Assembly: GCF_001542625.1 (NCBI RefSeq)
Contig: NZ_CP016279.1
Location: 6,014,001-6,078,000 of the forward strand
Direction of reading: 5' to 3'
Length of the DNA: 64,000 nt
Source of the DNA: Streptomyces griseochromogenes
Lineage (GTDB): Bacteria > Actinomycetota > Actinomycetes > Streptomycetales > Streptomycetaceae
Part shown: positions 26,726 to 35,241 of the stretch, one piece after another
Layout: each line of letters begins with the position of its first letter
Position numbering within the stretch: position 1 is the first letter of the stretch
Translations under genes and position numbers: made by a program
The notes under the pieces: generated by a model
Seen by the model: the letters and a program-made list of their open reading frames with translations, nothing else
What the model was told of the DNA's origin: nothing
Database searches by the model: none

Positions 26726-26930
26726 GCCACTCCCCCCTCGTACGCAGAGTAGTGATCATAAGGCGATCGGTGAGGGGCGGGGCAGGGCGCAGGACGGACA
26801 AGGTCCGTCCGCATCGGACGACTTCGGCCATCTGCCGGGGCCGGCGGACACGCGGCACGGCAGCGTGCCGGTGGCTGCCTCGCCCACGGCCCTGGGCCGA
26901 GCTCGGGAGCCCGCGTCGTCCCGATGACGG

Positions 26931-27704
26931 TCAGCCTTGGCGAGGGTTCGGCTTCAGCACGGCGAACACCGCCTCGCTCGGGTCTTCCAGCCAGGCGATG
27001 CGGCCGACGTCGGGCACGTCCGCGGCCGGCATGCGCACGGTCCCGCCGTTGTCCCGTACCGCCTCGACCACGGCATCGGCGTCCGCCACCGCGAAGTACG
27101 GCACCCAGCGCGCCTCTTCGCGCTCCCCCTGCAGCTGGGCCACGCCACCGAAGGAACCCTGCTGCTGGTCTCCGTACGCGATGCTGAGGACCCGGTACGT
27201 CATGCCGGGCGCCTGCATGTCCCGCGAGCGCCAGTCGAACAGCCCCTGGTAGAAGCGGATCGCGGCCTCCGGGTCGGCCGCGTGCAGCTCCACCCACACC
27301 AGCGTGTCGTCCTCGGATGCCTTCTGCAGCCCCATCGCGGAGTGCAGGACGGCGAACTGGGCGCCTTGGGGGTCGGTGAACTGGGCCAGCCGTCCCTCGC
27401 CCACACTCATGGGCTCGACACGCACGCTGCCACCGCCGGCGACCACCTGACGGGCGGTGGCCTCGATGTCGTCACTGCGGAAGTACGTCGTCCAGGCCGG
27501 ACTGGCGCCCGCCTCGGTCAGCGGCCCGAGCGCGGCGACGATCTTCGCGTCCTTCTGGAAGAAGCCGTACCCGCCGGCCTGCGGCCCCGCGGACACGACC
27601 CGCCAGCCGAAGACGGCGCCGTAGAAGGCGGCGGCCGCCTCCGTGTCCGGGCTGCCGAGGTCGATCCACATGGGTGAGCCGGTGCGGAAGTCGGTGCCGA
27701 GCAT
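26931..27704 (-). CDS. Two-domain VOC (glyoxalase/bleomycin-resistance) family protein
   Basis: A 257-residue protein made of two similar VOC modules: SPMWIDLGSPDTEAAAAFYGAVFGW at about 10-34 and TLVWVELHAADPEAAIRFYQGLFDW at about 133-157. Each ends with a metal-ligand-like strand (RLAQFTDPQGAQFAVL, RIAWLEDPSEAVFAVL). This is the layout of the CFP32-like glyoxalase group. The substrate is unknown; detoxification of an electrophile is a common role. It is transcribed alone, with short gaps on both sides. Confidence 0.88.
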   Translation of the reverse strand: MLGTDFRTGSPMWIDLGSPDTEAAAAFYGAVFGWRVVSAGPQAGGYGFFQKDAKIVAALGPLTEAGASPAWTTYFRSDDIEATARQVVAGGGSVRVEPMSVGEGRLAQFTDPQGAQFAVLHSAMGLQKASEDDTLVWVELHAADPEAAIRFYQGLFDWRSRDMQAPGMTYRVLSIAYGDQQQGSFGGVAQLQGEREEARWVPYFAVADADAVVEAVRDNGGTVRMPAADVPDVGRIAWLEDPSEAVFAVLKPNPRQG

Positions 27705-27889
27705 GGGAGTCCTCCTGCGAATCCGGTACGGGGACCGCCACTATGCCGACCCTCCGGACAGGGCTCGGCACACCGCCACGCCCGTGCCGGGGGGTTCACC
27801 CGAGGTGGGGAACGACGTTCCGCAGGCTGCCACAACCGGCACGCCGGAGTCTCGTGGGTCTCCGGCTCGGTGCCCGCGTTCGGCGGCCG

Positions 27890-28801
27890 TCAGTCGACGG
27901 AGGCCATGAAACTCAGCATCCGGCGATTGATCTCGTCCGCGTGGTCGATCCCGGGTCCGTGGCCGGTGTTGGAGACGATCTCGGCGCGGGCACCCGGTAT
28001 CAGGCGTGGGACGCGCTCGACCTGCCGCCGCGGGTGCACGAGGAGGCTTCGCTTGCCGAGCACCAGATAGAGCGGGGTGCGGATGGTGGACAGTTCCTCC
28101 TCGGACAAGGGCAACGGGGCGGGGCGACGGATGCGGTAGGCGCGCACCCCCACCCTGATCATGGTGCGCAGCTCCGGCATGATGAGGACCGGTTGTTCGA
28201 GCCACGCTGCCAGTCGTGGGCGCAGCGCCTTCGGCGCGAAGGTCGCGAAGAGGCTGACGAAGATCCAGACGAAGAAGCGCAGGCCCACTTTCTCCAGGCC
28301 GCCGGGGTCGAGGAGCGTGACCGAGGCGAGGCGTTCGGACCTGCGGTGTGCCTGATTCAGGCCGAGCCATCCGCCGTAGGAGGCGCCGACCAGGTGGACG
28401 CGGTCGAGCCCGAGGCCGGCCAGTGTCTCGTCCAGACACTGTGCGGCGCGTTCGGGCTGGTGGATGGCCTCGCGCTGAATACTGCGTCCGGGGTCACCGG
28501 GGGTGTCTATCGCGTAGACCGGGCGGTCGGCGCTCAGGGCAGGGGTGTTGGGGTACCACATGGCGGAGCAGGAGCCCGCTCCGTGGACGAGGACGACGGG
28601 GGTTCTCGAGCGGGCCGCCGGGTTCGCGGGGCCGTACCGGTAGACGTGCGTGGTGCCGAAGGAGGTCTCCACGTCCGTTTCCGTGAGAGCGGTCGCTCCC
28701 AGGGCGTAGACGGCGTCGCAGGCGGCGAAGTAGCGGTCACGCCAGGCATCGCTCACGTATCGGCCGACATCGGCCTGGGGGCGCGTCAGGGTCTGGGACA
28801 C
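27890..28801 (-). CDS. Alpha/beta hydrolase under TetR control
   Basis: A 303-residue serine hydrolase. The oxyanion segment VVLVHGAGSCSAMW is followed by the nucleophile elbow LVGASYGGWLG, the acid region LVLGKRSLL and the catalytic His in NTGHGPGIDHAD. A membrane-leaning stretch FFVWIFVSLFATFAPKAL lies in the cap. The GTG at 28801 is preferred because GGAGG precedes it by 5 nt. It is divergent from the TetR at 28920 with paired operator-like repeats between, so it is probably induced by the ligand that TetR senses, perhaps an ester or lipid substrate. Confidence 0.87.
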   Translation of the reverse strand: MSQTLTRPQADVGRYVSDAWRDRYFAACDAVYALGATALTETDVETSFGTTHVYRYGPANPAARSRTPVVLVHGAGSCSAMWYPNTPALSADRPVYAIDTPGDPGRSIQREAIHQPERAAQCLDETLAGLGLDRVHLVGASYGGWLGLNQAHRRSERLASVTLLDPGGLEKVGLRFFVWIFVSLFATFAPKALRPRLAAWLEQPVLIMPELRTMIRVGVRAYRIRRPAPLPLSEEELSTIRTPLYLVLGKRSLLVHPRRQVERVPRLIPGARAEIVSNTGHGPGIDHADEINRRMLSFMASVD

Positions 28802-28828
28802 GGTCACCTCCGGGTGCGGATCCTTTGT

Positions 28829-28864
28829 GGTACGAACGTATCACGATGTTGGTACGGCTGTATC
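28829..28864. promoter_or_regulatory. Twin operator between hydrolase and TetR genes
   Basis: GGTACGAACGTATC at 28829-28842 and GGTACGGCTGTATC at 28851-28864. Each is an inverted repeat (GGTAC-N4-GTATC, one mismatch), and the two are repeated in the same orientation exactly 22 bp apart, two helical turns. They sit in the short gap between the divergent genes. Confidence 0.75.
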
Positions 28865-28919
28865 ATCAAGGGGCCGGGGCGGACCCGACCGGCGGAGACA
28901 GCGAGCGGAGGAACGGTCG

Positions 28920-29564
28920 ATGCCCAAGCGCGTGGACCATGCGGAGCGCCGTACCGAGATCGCCGAGGCTCTCCTTCGGGTTGCGGCGCGACGCGGACTG
29001 CACGCCGTCGGAATGCGCGATGTGGCCGCCGAGGCCGGCGTGTCACTGCGACTGGTGCAGTACTACTTCGAAACCAAGGAGAAGCTGCTGCTCCACGGGC
29101 TGCAGCAGCTGGCGCGGAGATTCGAGGAACGGGCCGCCGCCCGGGTCCGGGCCGCCGGGCAGGCTCCGGGACCCCGCGCGACGATCGAGGCCGTACTGAC
29201 GGCGGCGTTGCCGACGGACGAGGAGAGCCGTACGTTCCACCTCGTCTACACCTCGTACGCGGTGCTGTCCGTCACCGACCCGGCGCTCGCCGCCCAGCCC
29301 TTCATCAAGAACCCCGACGCCGCCGAGAGCGCCCTCGTCGAACTCCTCCGGCAGGCCGAGGAGGGCGACCTCATCCGGCCTGATGTGGATGTGGAGTTGG
29401 AGGCCGTCAGCCTGCTGGCCATGTCCGCCGGACTGGGCACCAGCGTCCTGGTCGGGCAGCGCAGCGCGAAGTCGGCCGCCATGATCCTGGACCACCACCT
29501 CGACCGGATCTTCCGGGGCGATCACCTCCCGGACCGATCGGCGGACGCCACCGAACGCCGGTGA
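28920..29564 (+). CDS. TetR-family regulator of the alpha/beta hydrolase
   Basis: A 214-residue TetR/BetI-like repressor. The HTH covers about 8-55 (RRTEIAEALLRVAARRG, VAAEAGVSLRLVQYYFETKEKLL). The C-terminal BetI-type domain has RTFHLVYTSYAVLSVTDPALA and ends in a long helix ILDHHLDRIF. GGAGG precedes ATG 28920 by 8 nt. The intact architecture is the best local comparison for the headless TetR remnant at 23700, which starts exactly where this protein passes out of its HTH. Confidence 0.9.
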   Translation: MPKRVDHAERRTEIAEALLRVAARRGLHAVGMRDVAAEAGVSLRLVQYYFETKEKLLLHGLQQLARRFEERAAARVRAAGQAPGPRATIEAVLTAALPTDEESRTFHLVYTSYAVLSVTDPALAAQPFIKNPDAAESALVELLRQAEEGDLIRPDVDVELEAVSLLAMSAGLGTSVLVGQRSAKSAAMILDHHLDRIFRGDHLPDRSADATERR

Positions 29565-29648
29565 AGGCACCGGGTCGCACCGGCCGTCGAGGGCAGGGCG
29601 TGCGATCACAGCGACAGACACCACGGACGACCTCCGAGCGTCCGCGCG

Positions 29649-30026
29649 TCAGCTCCGGTGGTTTCGGTCGTACGTCTCCCGCGCCTCGCCGATCGCCGGA
29701 GCCACCTCCTCAGCCCAGCGCCGTATCTCCCGCACGACCGGGCACATGGTCCCGCCGAGTTCGGTGAGTTCGTACTCCACGCGGACCGGCACCTCGGGGT
29801 AGAGCCGCCGGGCGACTAGCCCGTCCCGCTCGAGGTCGCGAAGGGCCCGGGCCAGCACCTGGGCGCTCACTCCCAGCTGGTGCCTCAAGTCGTTGAAGCG
29901 GGTGGGGCCGTCTTCGAGAGCGTGCGCGATGAGCACCGTCCAACGGCCGGCCAGCCGCTCCATCGCCTCTCGCGCCGGAGTACCCGCGCCGTAGATCTCG
30001 GCTTCACGCCGCGGCGTTCCGCTCAT
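29649..30026 (-). CDS. HxlR-family regulator
   Basis: A 125-residue winged-helix regulator with the HxlR core REAMERLAGRWTVLIAHALEDGPTRFNDLRHQLGVSAQVLARALRDLERDGLV. A frame extends upstream to a GTG at 30107, but ATG 30026 is chosen because GAGGTG precedes it by 5 nt and the longer form would put its start codon inside the palindrome. It lacks the N-terminal Cys common in redox-sensing HxlR proteins; a single Cys lies in the C-terminal part (GGTMCPVV). It is divergent from an exported MBL hydrolase and probably controls it. Confidence 0.87.
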   Translation of the reverse strand: MSGTPRREAEIYGAGTPAREAMERLAGRWTVLIAHALEDGPTRFNDLRHQLGVSAQVLARALRDLERDGLVARRLYPEVPVRVEYELTELGGTMCPVVREIRRWAEEVAPAIGEARETYDRNHRS

Positions 30027-30102
30027 TTCCGCACCTCGCCCGGACTCGGCATCTTCTTCCCTTCCAACCCGCGATTCATAACGGTCATTCAATTCCCACC
30101 TG

Positions 30103-30167
30103 GTCACTCAAGAGTGACTTGATGACATGAAAGTTAGCCATCCGAATAACTTGATGAAACTTCAAGT
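30103..30167. promoter_or_regulatory. Palindromes between hxlR-type and MBL genes
   Basis: A perfect 16-bp palindrome GTCACTCAAGAGTGAC is at 30103-30118. A second inverted repeat ACTTGA-N7-TCAAGT spans 30149-30167, and ACTTGATGA occurs twice (30118-30126 and 30149-30157). These are the best operator candidates for the HxlR protein. Confidence 0.7.
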
Positions 30168-30227
30168 AACTCGTAGCGTTGATCTCGGCCGGCCATTGAT
30201 CCCCCTAGTCGGAAAAAGAGGACAGTC

Positions 30228-31304
30228 ATGCTCGATCGTCGTTCCGTAATCCGTGGCGGCAGTGCCGCAGCCGTCGTCGGCGCGGGAGCTCTCGCTTTCA
30301 GTCCCGGCGGCGCCAGGGCCGCCGAACCCGTCGACACGGAGAACCGGTCGCCGAAGAGCGCCGGGGCGACTTCCGGTGCCGTCACCGAGGCCCCCGGCTT
30401 CCTGCCCCTGCCCTCGGATGCGAAGCCGCTGCCCGACAACGGAAAGGGCTATCGGCTGCAGCGCGCCGGCAAGAACGGCTACGTCGTCATCACCGGTTTC
30501 GTGCAGTCCGTCTTCGTGGTGACCCGCGACGGCGTCGTACTCGTCGACGCACCGCCCGCTTCCCGCGCCATACTCAAGGAGGCCATCGCCTCCGTGACCG
30601 ACAAGCCGGTGACTCACTTCATCTACAGCCATTCCCATCTGGATCATGTGGGCGCGGTGACCGAATTCCCGGACGCGATCCGTATCGCGCACGCCGACTG
30701 CGCCACCATTCTCGCACTGCACAAGGACCCGGCACGGCCGATGCCCCAGAAGGTCCTCCACGGAAAGCACAATGTTCTGCACATCGGAGGCGAGGAGATC
30801 CATGTGATCTACCCGGGCGCGAACCATGAGTCCGGGAACATCCTCACCCACTTCCCCGGCCAGCGGCTCGTGGCCATGACCGACGTCGTCATGCCGGGCT
30901 GGGCCCCCTATCGCGGCTGGGGCAACGCGGACTACCTGCCCGGGATTCTCCTCGCCCACGACGCCATTCTCGACCTCGACTTCGACACCTACGTCGGCGG
31001 TCATGTCTACCGCACCGGAACACGAGCCGACGTGAAGCGGTCCCGGGCATTCTTCGTCGACTTCTGGAACACCACGAAGAAGAACATGGGAGCGATCTCC
31101 TTCACCGAGGCCGCCTCCGAGGTCGAGTCCGCGAACGTCTGGGCCGCGCAGAAGGTCTGGATCGACCGCGTCGCGAAGGCCACGCAGGCCGAACTCGTCG
31201 AGCGCTGGGGTTCTCGTATCGCCGCGGTCGACACGTTCAGCGCCGACACCGCGGGTTCCGTGGTGGTGTCCATTTCCACCGACGCCACCATCAACTTCCC
31301 GTAG
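30228..31304 (+). CDS. Tat-exported MBL-fold hydrolase
   Basis: A 358-residue metallo-hydrolase. The first ~34 residues are a twin-arginine signal (DRRSVIRGGSAAAVVGAGALAFSPGGARA), so the folded, metal-loaded enzyme is exported. The metal site is SHSHLDHVG near 139-147 with later HESGNILTHFP and GGHVYRTG contributing. GAGG precedes ATG 30228. It resembles alkyl/aryl-sulfatase-like or cyclase-type MBL proteins from soil bacteria, but the substrate is uncertain. A strong terminator follows the gene. Confidence 0.87.
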   Translation: MLDRRSVIRGGSAAAVVGAGALAFSPGGARAAEPVDTENRSPKSAGATSGAVTEAPGFLPLPSDAKPLPDNGKGYRLQRAGKNGYVVITGFVQSVFVVTRDGVVLVDAPPASRAILKEAIASVTDKPVTHFIYSHSHLDHVGAVTEFPDAIRIAHADCATILALHKDPARPMPQKVLHGKHNVLHIGGEEIHVIYPGANHESGNILTHFPGQRLVAMTDVVMPGWAPYRGWGNADYLPGILLAHDAILDLDFDTYVGGHVYRTGTRADVKRSRAFFVDFWNTTKKNMGAISFTEAASEVESANVWAAQKVWIDRVAKATQAELVERWGSRIAAVDTFSADTAGSVVVSISTDATINFP

Positions 31305-31332
31305 ACCGCGTGATCTGACGGCCGGTCCGGTT

Positions 31333-31376
31333 CGCTGAGGCCGGGGGCGCGCGGCACAGCGCCCCCGGCCTCAGCG
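31333..31376 (+). terminator. Strong hairpin terminator after the MBL gene
   Basis: 18-bp arms (CGCTGAGGCCGGGGGCGC at 31333-31350 and complement at 31359-31376) enclose an 8-nt loop. It begins 29 bp after the stop at 31304. It also separates this gene from the convergent dead aldehyde dehydrogenase. Confidence 0.85.
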
Positions 31377-31429
31377 GTTGCCGTTCACCTTCGCCCGACG
31401 CATCGACCGGCCCGATGGACGCTCGGATC

Positions 31430-32620
31430 GGCCGCAGCCGGAGTCCTTCACACCGCCCCAGATCTTCGATGATGACTCCGGCGGTCAGCCCGTAAGGGGT
31501 GTCGTTCGGTGACACCGGTGAGCACCACCGGGCGGATCAAGGTGTCCGGCCCCTCGGGCCTGCCGGTGCCCGCCGCGAGGGTCGCGCCCTTGGCGACCGC
31601 GTCCTCGACGAGCGCCGCGATGCGCTGTGCGGCCCGGGAGTTGACGACGGGGCCGACGGCGACGGCGGGGTCGGTCGGGTCGCCGCGGTTCAGCCCGGCC
31701 GCCCGCGCGGCGGGCTTCGCGGTGAACTCCTCGGCGAGCAAGCGGTGGACGATGACACGGCCGAGGCACATACGGATCTGGCCGGAGTTCACGAAGGACC
31801 CGAGGACGGCCGCGTCCACGGCGTAGTCGAGGTCCGCGTCCTGGAGGACCAGCAGGGTGTTCTCGCCGCCGAGTTCCAGGCGCGCGGGCTTGAGGTGCCG
31901 GGCGGCGTGGACCGCGATGGCACGGCCCACCTCGATGGAACCGGTGAAGTCGACCATGTGTACCCGCTCGTCCGCGACCAGTGCCGAGACCACTTCGGCG
32001 GCGTCCGCACGGTCGTTGGTGACGGCGTTGAGCACCCCTGCGGGCACGCCGGCCTCCCGCAGCACGTCGGCGATGAGCAGGCCGCACGCGACCGGGGCGT
32101 CTTCGCTGGGCTTCATCACCACGGTGTCGCCCAGGGCGAGCGGCAGCGCGATCGCGCGTGCGCCCAGGACGAGCGGGGCGTTCCACGGCGAGATGGCGGC
32201 GATGACGACCTTGGGGACGCGCGCCTGGGTGGAGATCACTCCATCGGCGTCGGTGGCGAGCACCTGTCCGGCCGACTGGCTGACGGCGGCGGCCGCCTCC
32301 AGAAGGATGTCGGCGCCGAGGCGGGCGTTGAACGCCGCCCAGGGCGCGGTGGCGCCGACTTCTCCCGCCATGATCCGCACGATGTCGTCGGTGCGGTCGG
32401 CCATCGGCCGAGCCGCCCTGAGGAAGATCTGACGGCGCATGGCGGACTTGGTGGCCGCCCATTGCCCGGAGGCCGCGCCTGCGGCGTCCACCGCGCGCCG
32501 TACGTCCTCGGCGGTGTCGGCGGCGACCTCTGTGTGGACGCCGCCGATCCAGGGGTTGGTGTCGGGGGTGGTGGACAAGAGCCGGTCCCTCGCCTTTTCA
32601 CTGAGTGAACTTTCATTCAT
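31430..32620 (-). pseudogene. Decayed aldehyde dehydrogenase
   Basis: From ATG 32620 the frame gives an ALDH of the vanillin/benzaldehyde dehydrogenase type (WNAPLVLGARAIALPLALGDTVVMKPSE, HMVDFTGSIEVGRAI, LELGGENTLLVLQDADLD). It has three lesions. The catalytic Cys motif, normally SGQICMS, reads SGQIRMCLG, so the Cys is replaced by Arg. About 30 codons including the ESFGP motif are missing after VVLTGVT near 31500. The frame then shifts, and NDTPYGLTAGVIIEDLGR appears in another frame before homology ends near 31430. The C-terminal quarter is lost. It is divergent from the double IclR gene, whose original target it probably was. Confidence 0.85.
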
Positions 32621-32732
32621 TAAACGTGAAATCTGAGTCTGAGGTGTCTGCGCGGCGCTGTCAACGCTCGGTAGCGTTCTCTCGTCAGGGATCGGAACGA
32701 AGAGAACGAAGAGCACGGGAGCAGAGTCGGCG

Positions 32733-34412
32733 ATGGCAGGACGCGCGAGGGCGACGACCGGTGGCGCCACGGAGGCAGGGCCCGGCGCGGAGGCGGAGGG
32801 CCCGCTGGCGCGGGGCCTCGCGGTGCTGAGAGCCGTCGCGGAGGCCGACGGACCGGTGCGCCTGGCCGACCTCGCCCGATCGACGGGCCTGGCGCGCTCC
32901 GCCGTGGACCGGCTGGCCGCGACACTGGCGCACCTGGGGCATCTGCGGCTGACGGACCGCGATCTCCGGGCCGCCCCCCTGCTGATGGAGTTCGGCAACG
33001 CCTACCTGCGCGCCACGAACCTGCCCGACAGCGTCCAGCCCCCTCTGGACGGCCTGGCCCGCGCCCTCGACGAATCCGTGTCCCTGATCACGGAGGACGG
33101 CTGCGACATGCGCATCGTCGCTCGCGCGATCCCCCCGGAGCGAGTGATTCCGCTGGGGTTCAGGGTCGGCGATCTGCTGCCCGCGGACCGCTGCGCGGCC
33201 GGAGCCGTCCTGGCCGGCGCCTGGGACAGCGAACAGCGGCTGGCCTGGCGGGCGCAGCGCGCCGCCGACCCACTCGACACCGGCTATCCGGCTCTGCCGG
33301 CGCGCTTCGCGCGGCTCGGGAAGGAGGCGGAGGCGGGCTTCGCCGCCTGGATCTCCGACGCGGCCGAGCGGGGCTGGGCGCTGGACGATCAGATCGCGGC
33401 TCCGGGTCTGGTCGCCCTGTCGGTTCCCGTTCCCGGTCAGAAGGACGGGCCCCGGTATGCGGTGAGCGTGCTCGCACACACCAGTCGCTTCACCGCCGAG
33501 GCCCTGCGCGCACACGCCCTCACCCATCTCACCCGGGCGGCACGGGACATGGGCGACGCCCTCGGCGCCGACCGGCCTGCGGCCGGCCGGCTCGCCCCGT
33601 CCCCTTACACCGACGCCAAGCCGGAACTGGGGCCCTCGTTCCTTCAGGCGCTGGCTCGCGGCCTCACCGTGCTCACCGCCCTCGGAGGCGCCCGCGGCGG
33701 CCTCACGCTCAACGAGGCCGCTCAGGTGACCGGTCTGTCGTACCCGAGCACACGCCGCAATCTGCTCACCTTGCTTCAGCTGGGTTACGCCGAGCAGCGC
33801 GGACGACGCTTCCTGCCCGCTCCGCGCACTCTCGGCCTCGGCTACGCGCGCCTGTCAGGCCTCGGCCTGGCCGACATCGCACAGCCCCATCTGGCCGAAC
33901 TCGCCGCTCGCGTGCACGAGTCCGCCTCCGTCGCCGTTCTCGACGGAGCGGAGGTGCGTTACCTGGCCCGCTCCGCCACCCAGCAGGTCACGAGCGTCAG
34001 CGTCCAACCGGGAGCCCGGCTGCCCGCCTACGCCACCTCCATGGGGCGCGCCCTGCTGGCCGATCTGTCGCACCCGGACCAGGAGCGACTCCTCGCCGCA
34101 CTGCCGCCGCGCCCGCTGACCTCCTTCACCCGCACCTCGCCCGCGGATCTGACGAAGGCCATCGAGGGGGCAGGGCAGGACGGGTACGCCGTCGTGGAGC
34201 AGGAGCTGGAGGTGGGGCTTCGTTCCATGGCGGTCCCGCTGCGCGACGCGCGCGGCAACGCCGTCGCCGCGGTCAATCTGGCCCTGCACGCGGGGACGGA
34301 AACTCCCGAGCAGTCACGCGAGCGGCTGCTGCCCCACCTGTTCTCCACCGCCCGCGCCATCGAGGCCGACATGGCCGCGGTCTTCGCGTTCGCGCCGGTA
34401 CGCAGCGACTGA
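32733..34412 (+). CDS. Double-length regulator: two IclR proteins fused in tandem
   Basis: A 559-residue protein with two complete IclR units. Unit one has a winged HTH at about 25-85 (RGLAVLRAVAEADGPVRLADLARSTGLARSAVDRLAATL) and an effector domain to about 275. Unit two starts near 300 (ARGLTVLTALGGARGGLTLNEAAQVTGLSYPSTRRNLLTLLQLGY) with a second effector domain. The two are diverged, and only the second keeps the canonical LPAYATSMGRALLADL and ELEVGLRSMAVPLRD motifs. One polypeptide could act as an internal dimer with two ligand sites. Its divergent neighbour is the dead aldehyde dehydrogenase, so its present target is unclear. Confidence 0.88.
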   Translation: MAGRARATTGGATEAGPGAEAEGPLARGLAVLRAVAEADGPVRLADLARSTGLARSAVDRLAATLAHLGHLRLTDRDLRAAPLLMEFGNAYLRATNLPDSVQPPLDGLARALDESVSLITEDGCDMRIVARAIPPERVIPLGFRVGDLLPADRCAAGAVLAGAWDSEQRLAWRAQRAADPLDTGYPALPARFARLGKEAEAGFAAWISDAAERGWALDDQIAAPGLVALSVPVPGQKDGPRYAVSVLAHTSRFTAEALRAHALTHLTRAARDMGDALGADRPAAGRLAPSPYTDAKPELGPSFLQALARGLTVLTALGGARGGLTLNEAAQVTGLSYPSTRRNLLTLLQLGYAEQRGRRFLPAPRTLGLGYARLSGLGLADIAQPHLAELAARVHESASVAVLDGAEVRYLARSATQQVTSVSVQPGARLPAYATSMGRALLADLSHPDQERLLAALPPRPLTSFTRTSPADLTKAIEGAGQDGYAVVEQELEVGLRSMAVPLRDARGNAVAAVNLALHAGTETPEQSRERLLPHLFSTARAIEADMAAVFAFAPVRSD

Positions 34413-34453
34413 GGTGCGATGCACGGCACGACGGCGGCCGCGGAGCCACGTCG

Positions 34454-34975
34454 TCACTCGGCCGCCTCCGCGGGACTGTAGATGAGTCCCAGGTGTGCTC
34501 CGTAGACCCAGTGCCAGAGGAACACGCCTGTCATGTACTTCCAGCCGAATCCCCAACTGAGGAACCCCGGGTGCAGGCCGCGGGCGGGTGCGAAGACGAA
34601 CGGCGTCATGAAGCTGATGCCGACGCACGCCAGAAGAGTGCCGAACAACAGGCCCTTGGCAAGGTTGCCGCGCACCGTGTTCCCCCACCGCAGGGCGGGG
34701 TGCAGTGCGCAGGCGAAGAGCACGGCGAACACCACACCGTCGACGTAGTGCGACAGCCCTCCCACAAGAAACTTCTGCAGGGGGGTGCCGAAGGGGATGA
34801 AGACCCAGCCCTGCGAGGTGTTCCAGTCGAGCCTCATCATCCCGACCCCACCGAGCCAGAATCCGAAGACGGTCGCGAGATGGGTTGCCACCAGACCGGC
34901 GAGCACGGCGGCCGCGACTCTGTGATGCGTGGCCCAGGTCCGCCACCAGGAAGACTGCTCCGCTGAAAAGGACAT
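34454..34975 (-). CDS. Integral membrane protein, four predicted helices
   Basis: A 173-residue membrane protein with hydrophobic segments at about 20-42 (AAAVLAGLVATHLATVFGFWL), 78-95, 106-122 and 145-160. A small aromatic-rich loop (WNTSQGWVFIPFGTPLQKF) precedes helix 2. GGAG lies 5 nt before ATG 34975. No transport or enzymatic motif was recognised. It is divergent from the LysR gene; the 266-bp gap contains the GAGAAC palindrome. Confidence 0.72.
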   Translation of the reverse strand: MSFSAEQSSWWRTWATHHRVAAAVLAGLVATHLATVFGFWLGGVGMMRLDWNTSQGWVFIPFGTPLQKFLVGGLSHYVDGVVFAVLFACALHPALRWGNTVRGNLAKGLLFGTLLACVGISFMTPFVFAPARGLHPGFLSWGFGWKYMTGVFLWHWVYGAHLGLIYSPAEAAE

Positions 34976-35208
34976 GGAGACTCCGTTGGATGAGGTGTAT
35001 CAGGTGTGTCCGATACGCACGACCGGAGACTGACCGAGTGAACGCTCGGCGCATGCACCAACCGAACCAGTCCACTCAGTGAAATTCTCTTCGGTATGCG
35101 AACGGCAGTCTGTAGTCACCTTGTTGACGTGTCAAGCCTCGTCGAGTCAACCGGACCCACTTGTCGGCGCACCCCGTCACAGACATGGCGGCGATGCTGC
35201 TACCTTAG

Positions 35209-35224
35209 GAGAACGTTGGTTCTC
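35209..35224. promoter_or_regulatory. Palindrome upstream of the LysR gene
   Basis: GAGAAC-GTTG-GTTCTC, a perfect 6-bp inverted repeat with a 4-bp spacer, 17 bp before the LysR start codon. The same pattern occurs at 36708 ahead of the TetR gene that follows the LysR gene. Confidence 0.65.
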
Positions 35225-35241
35225 ACTGAAGGGTTCCGGCC

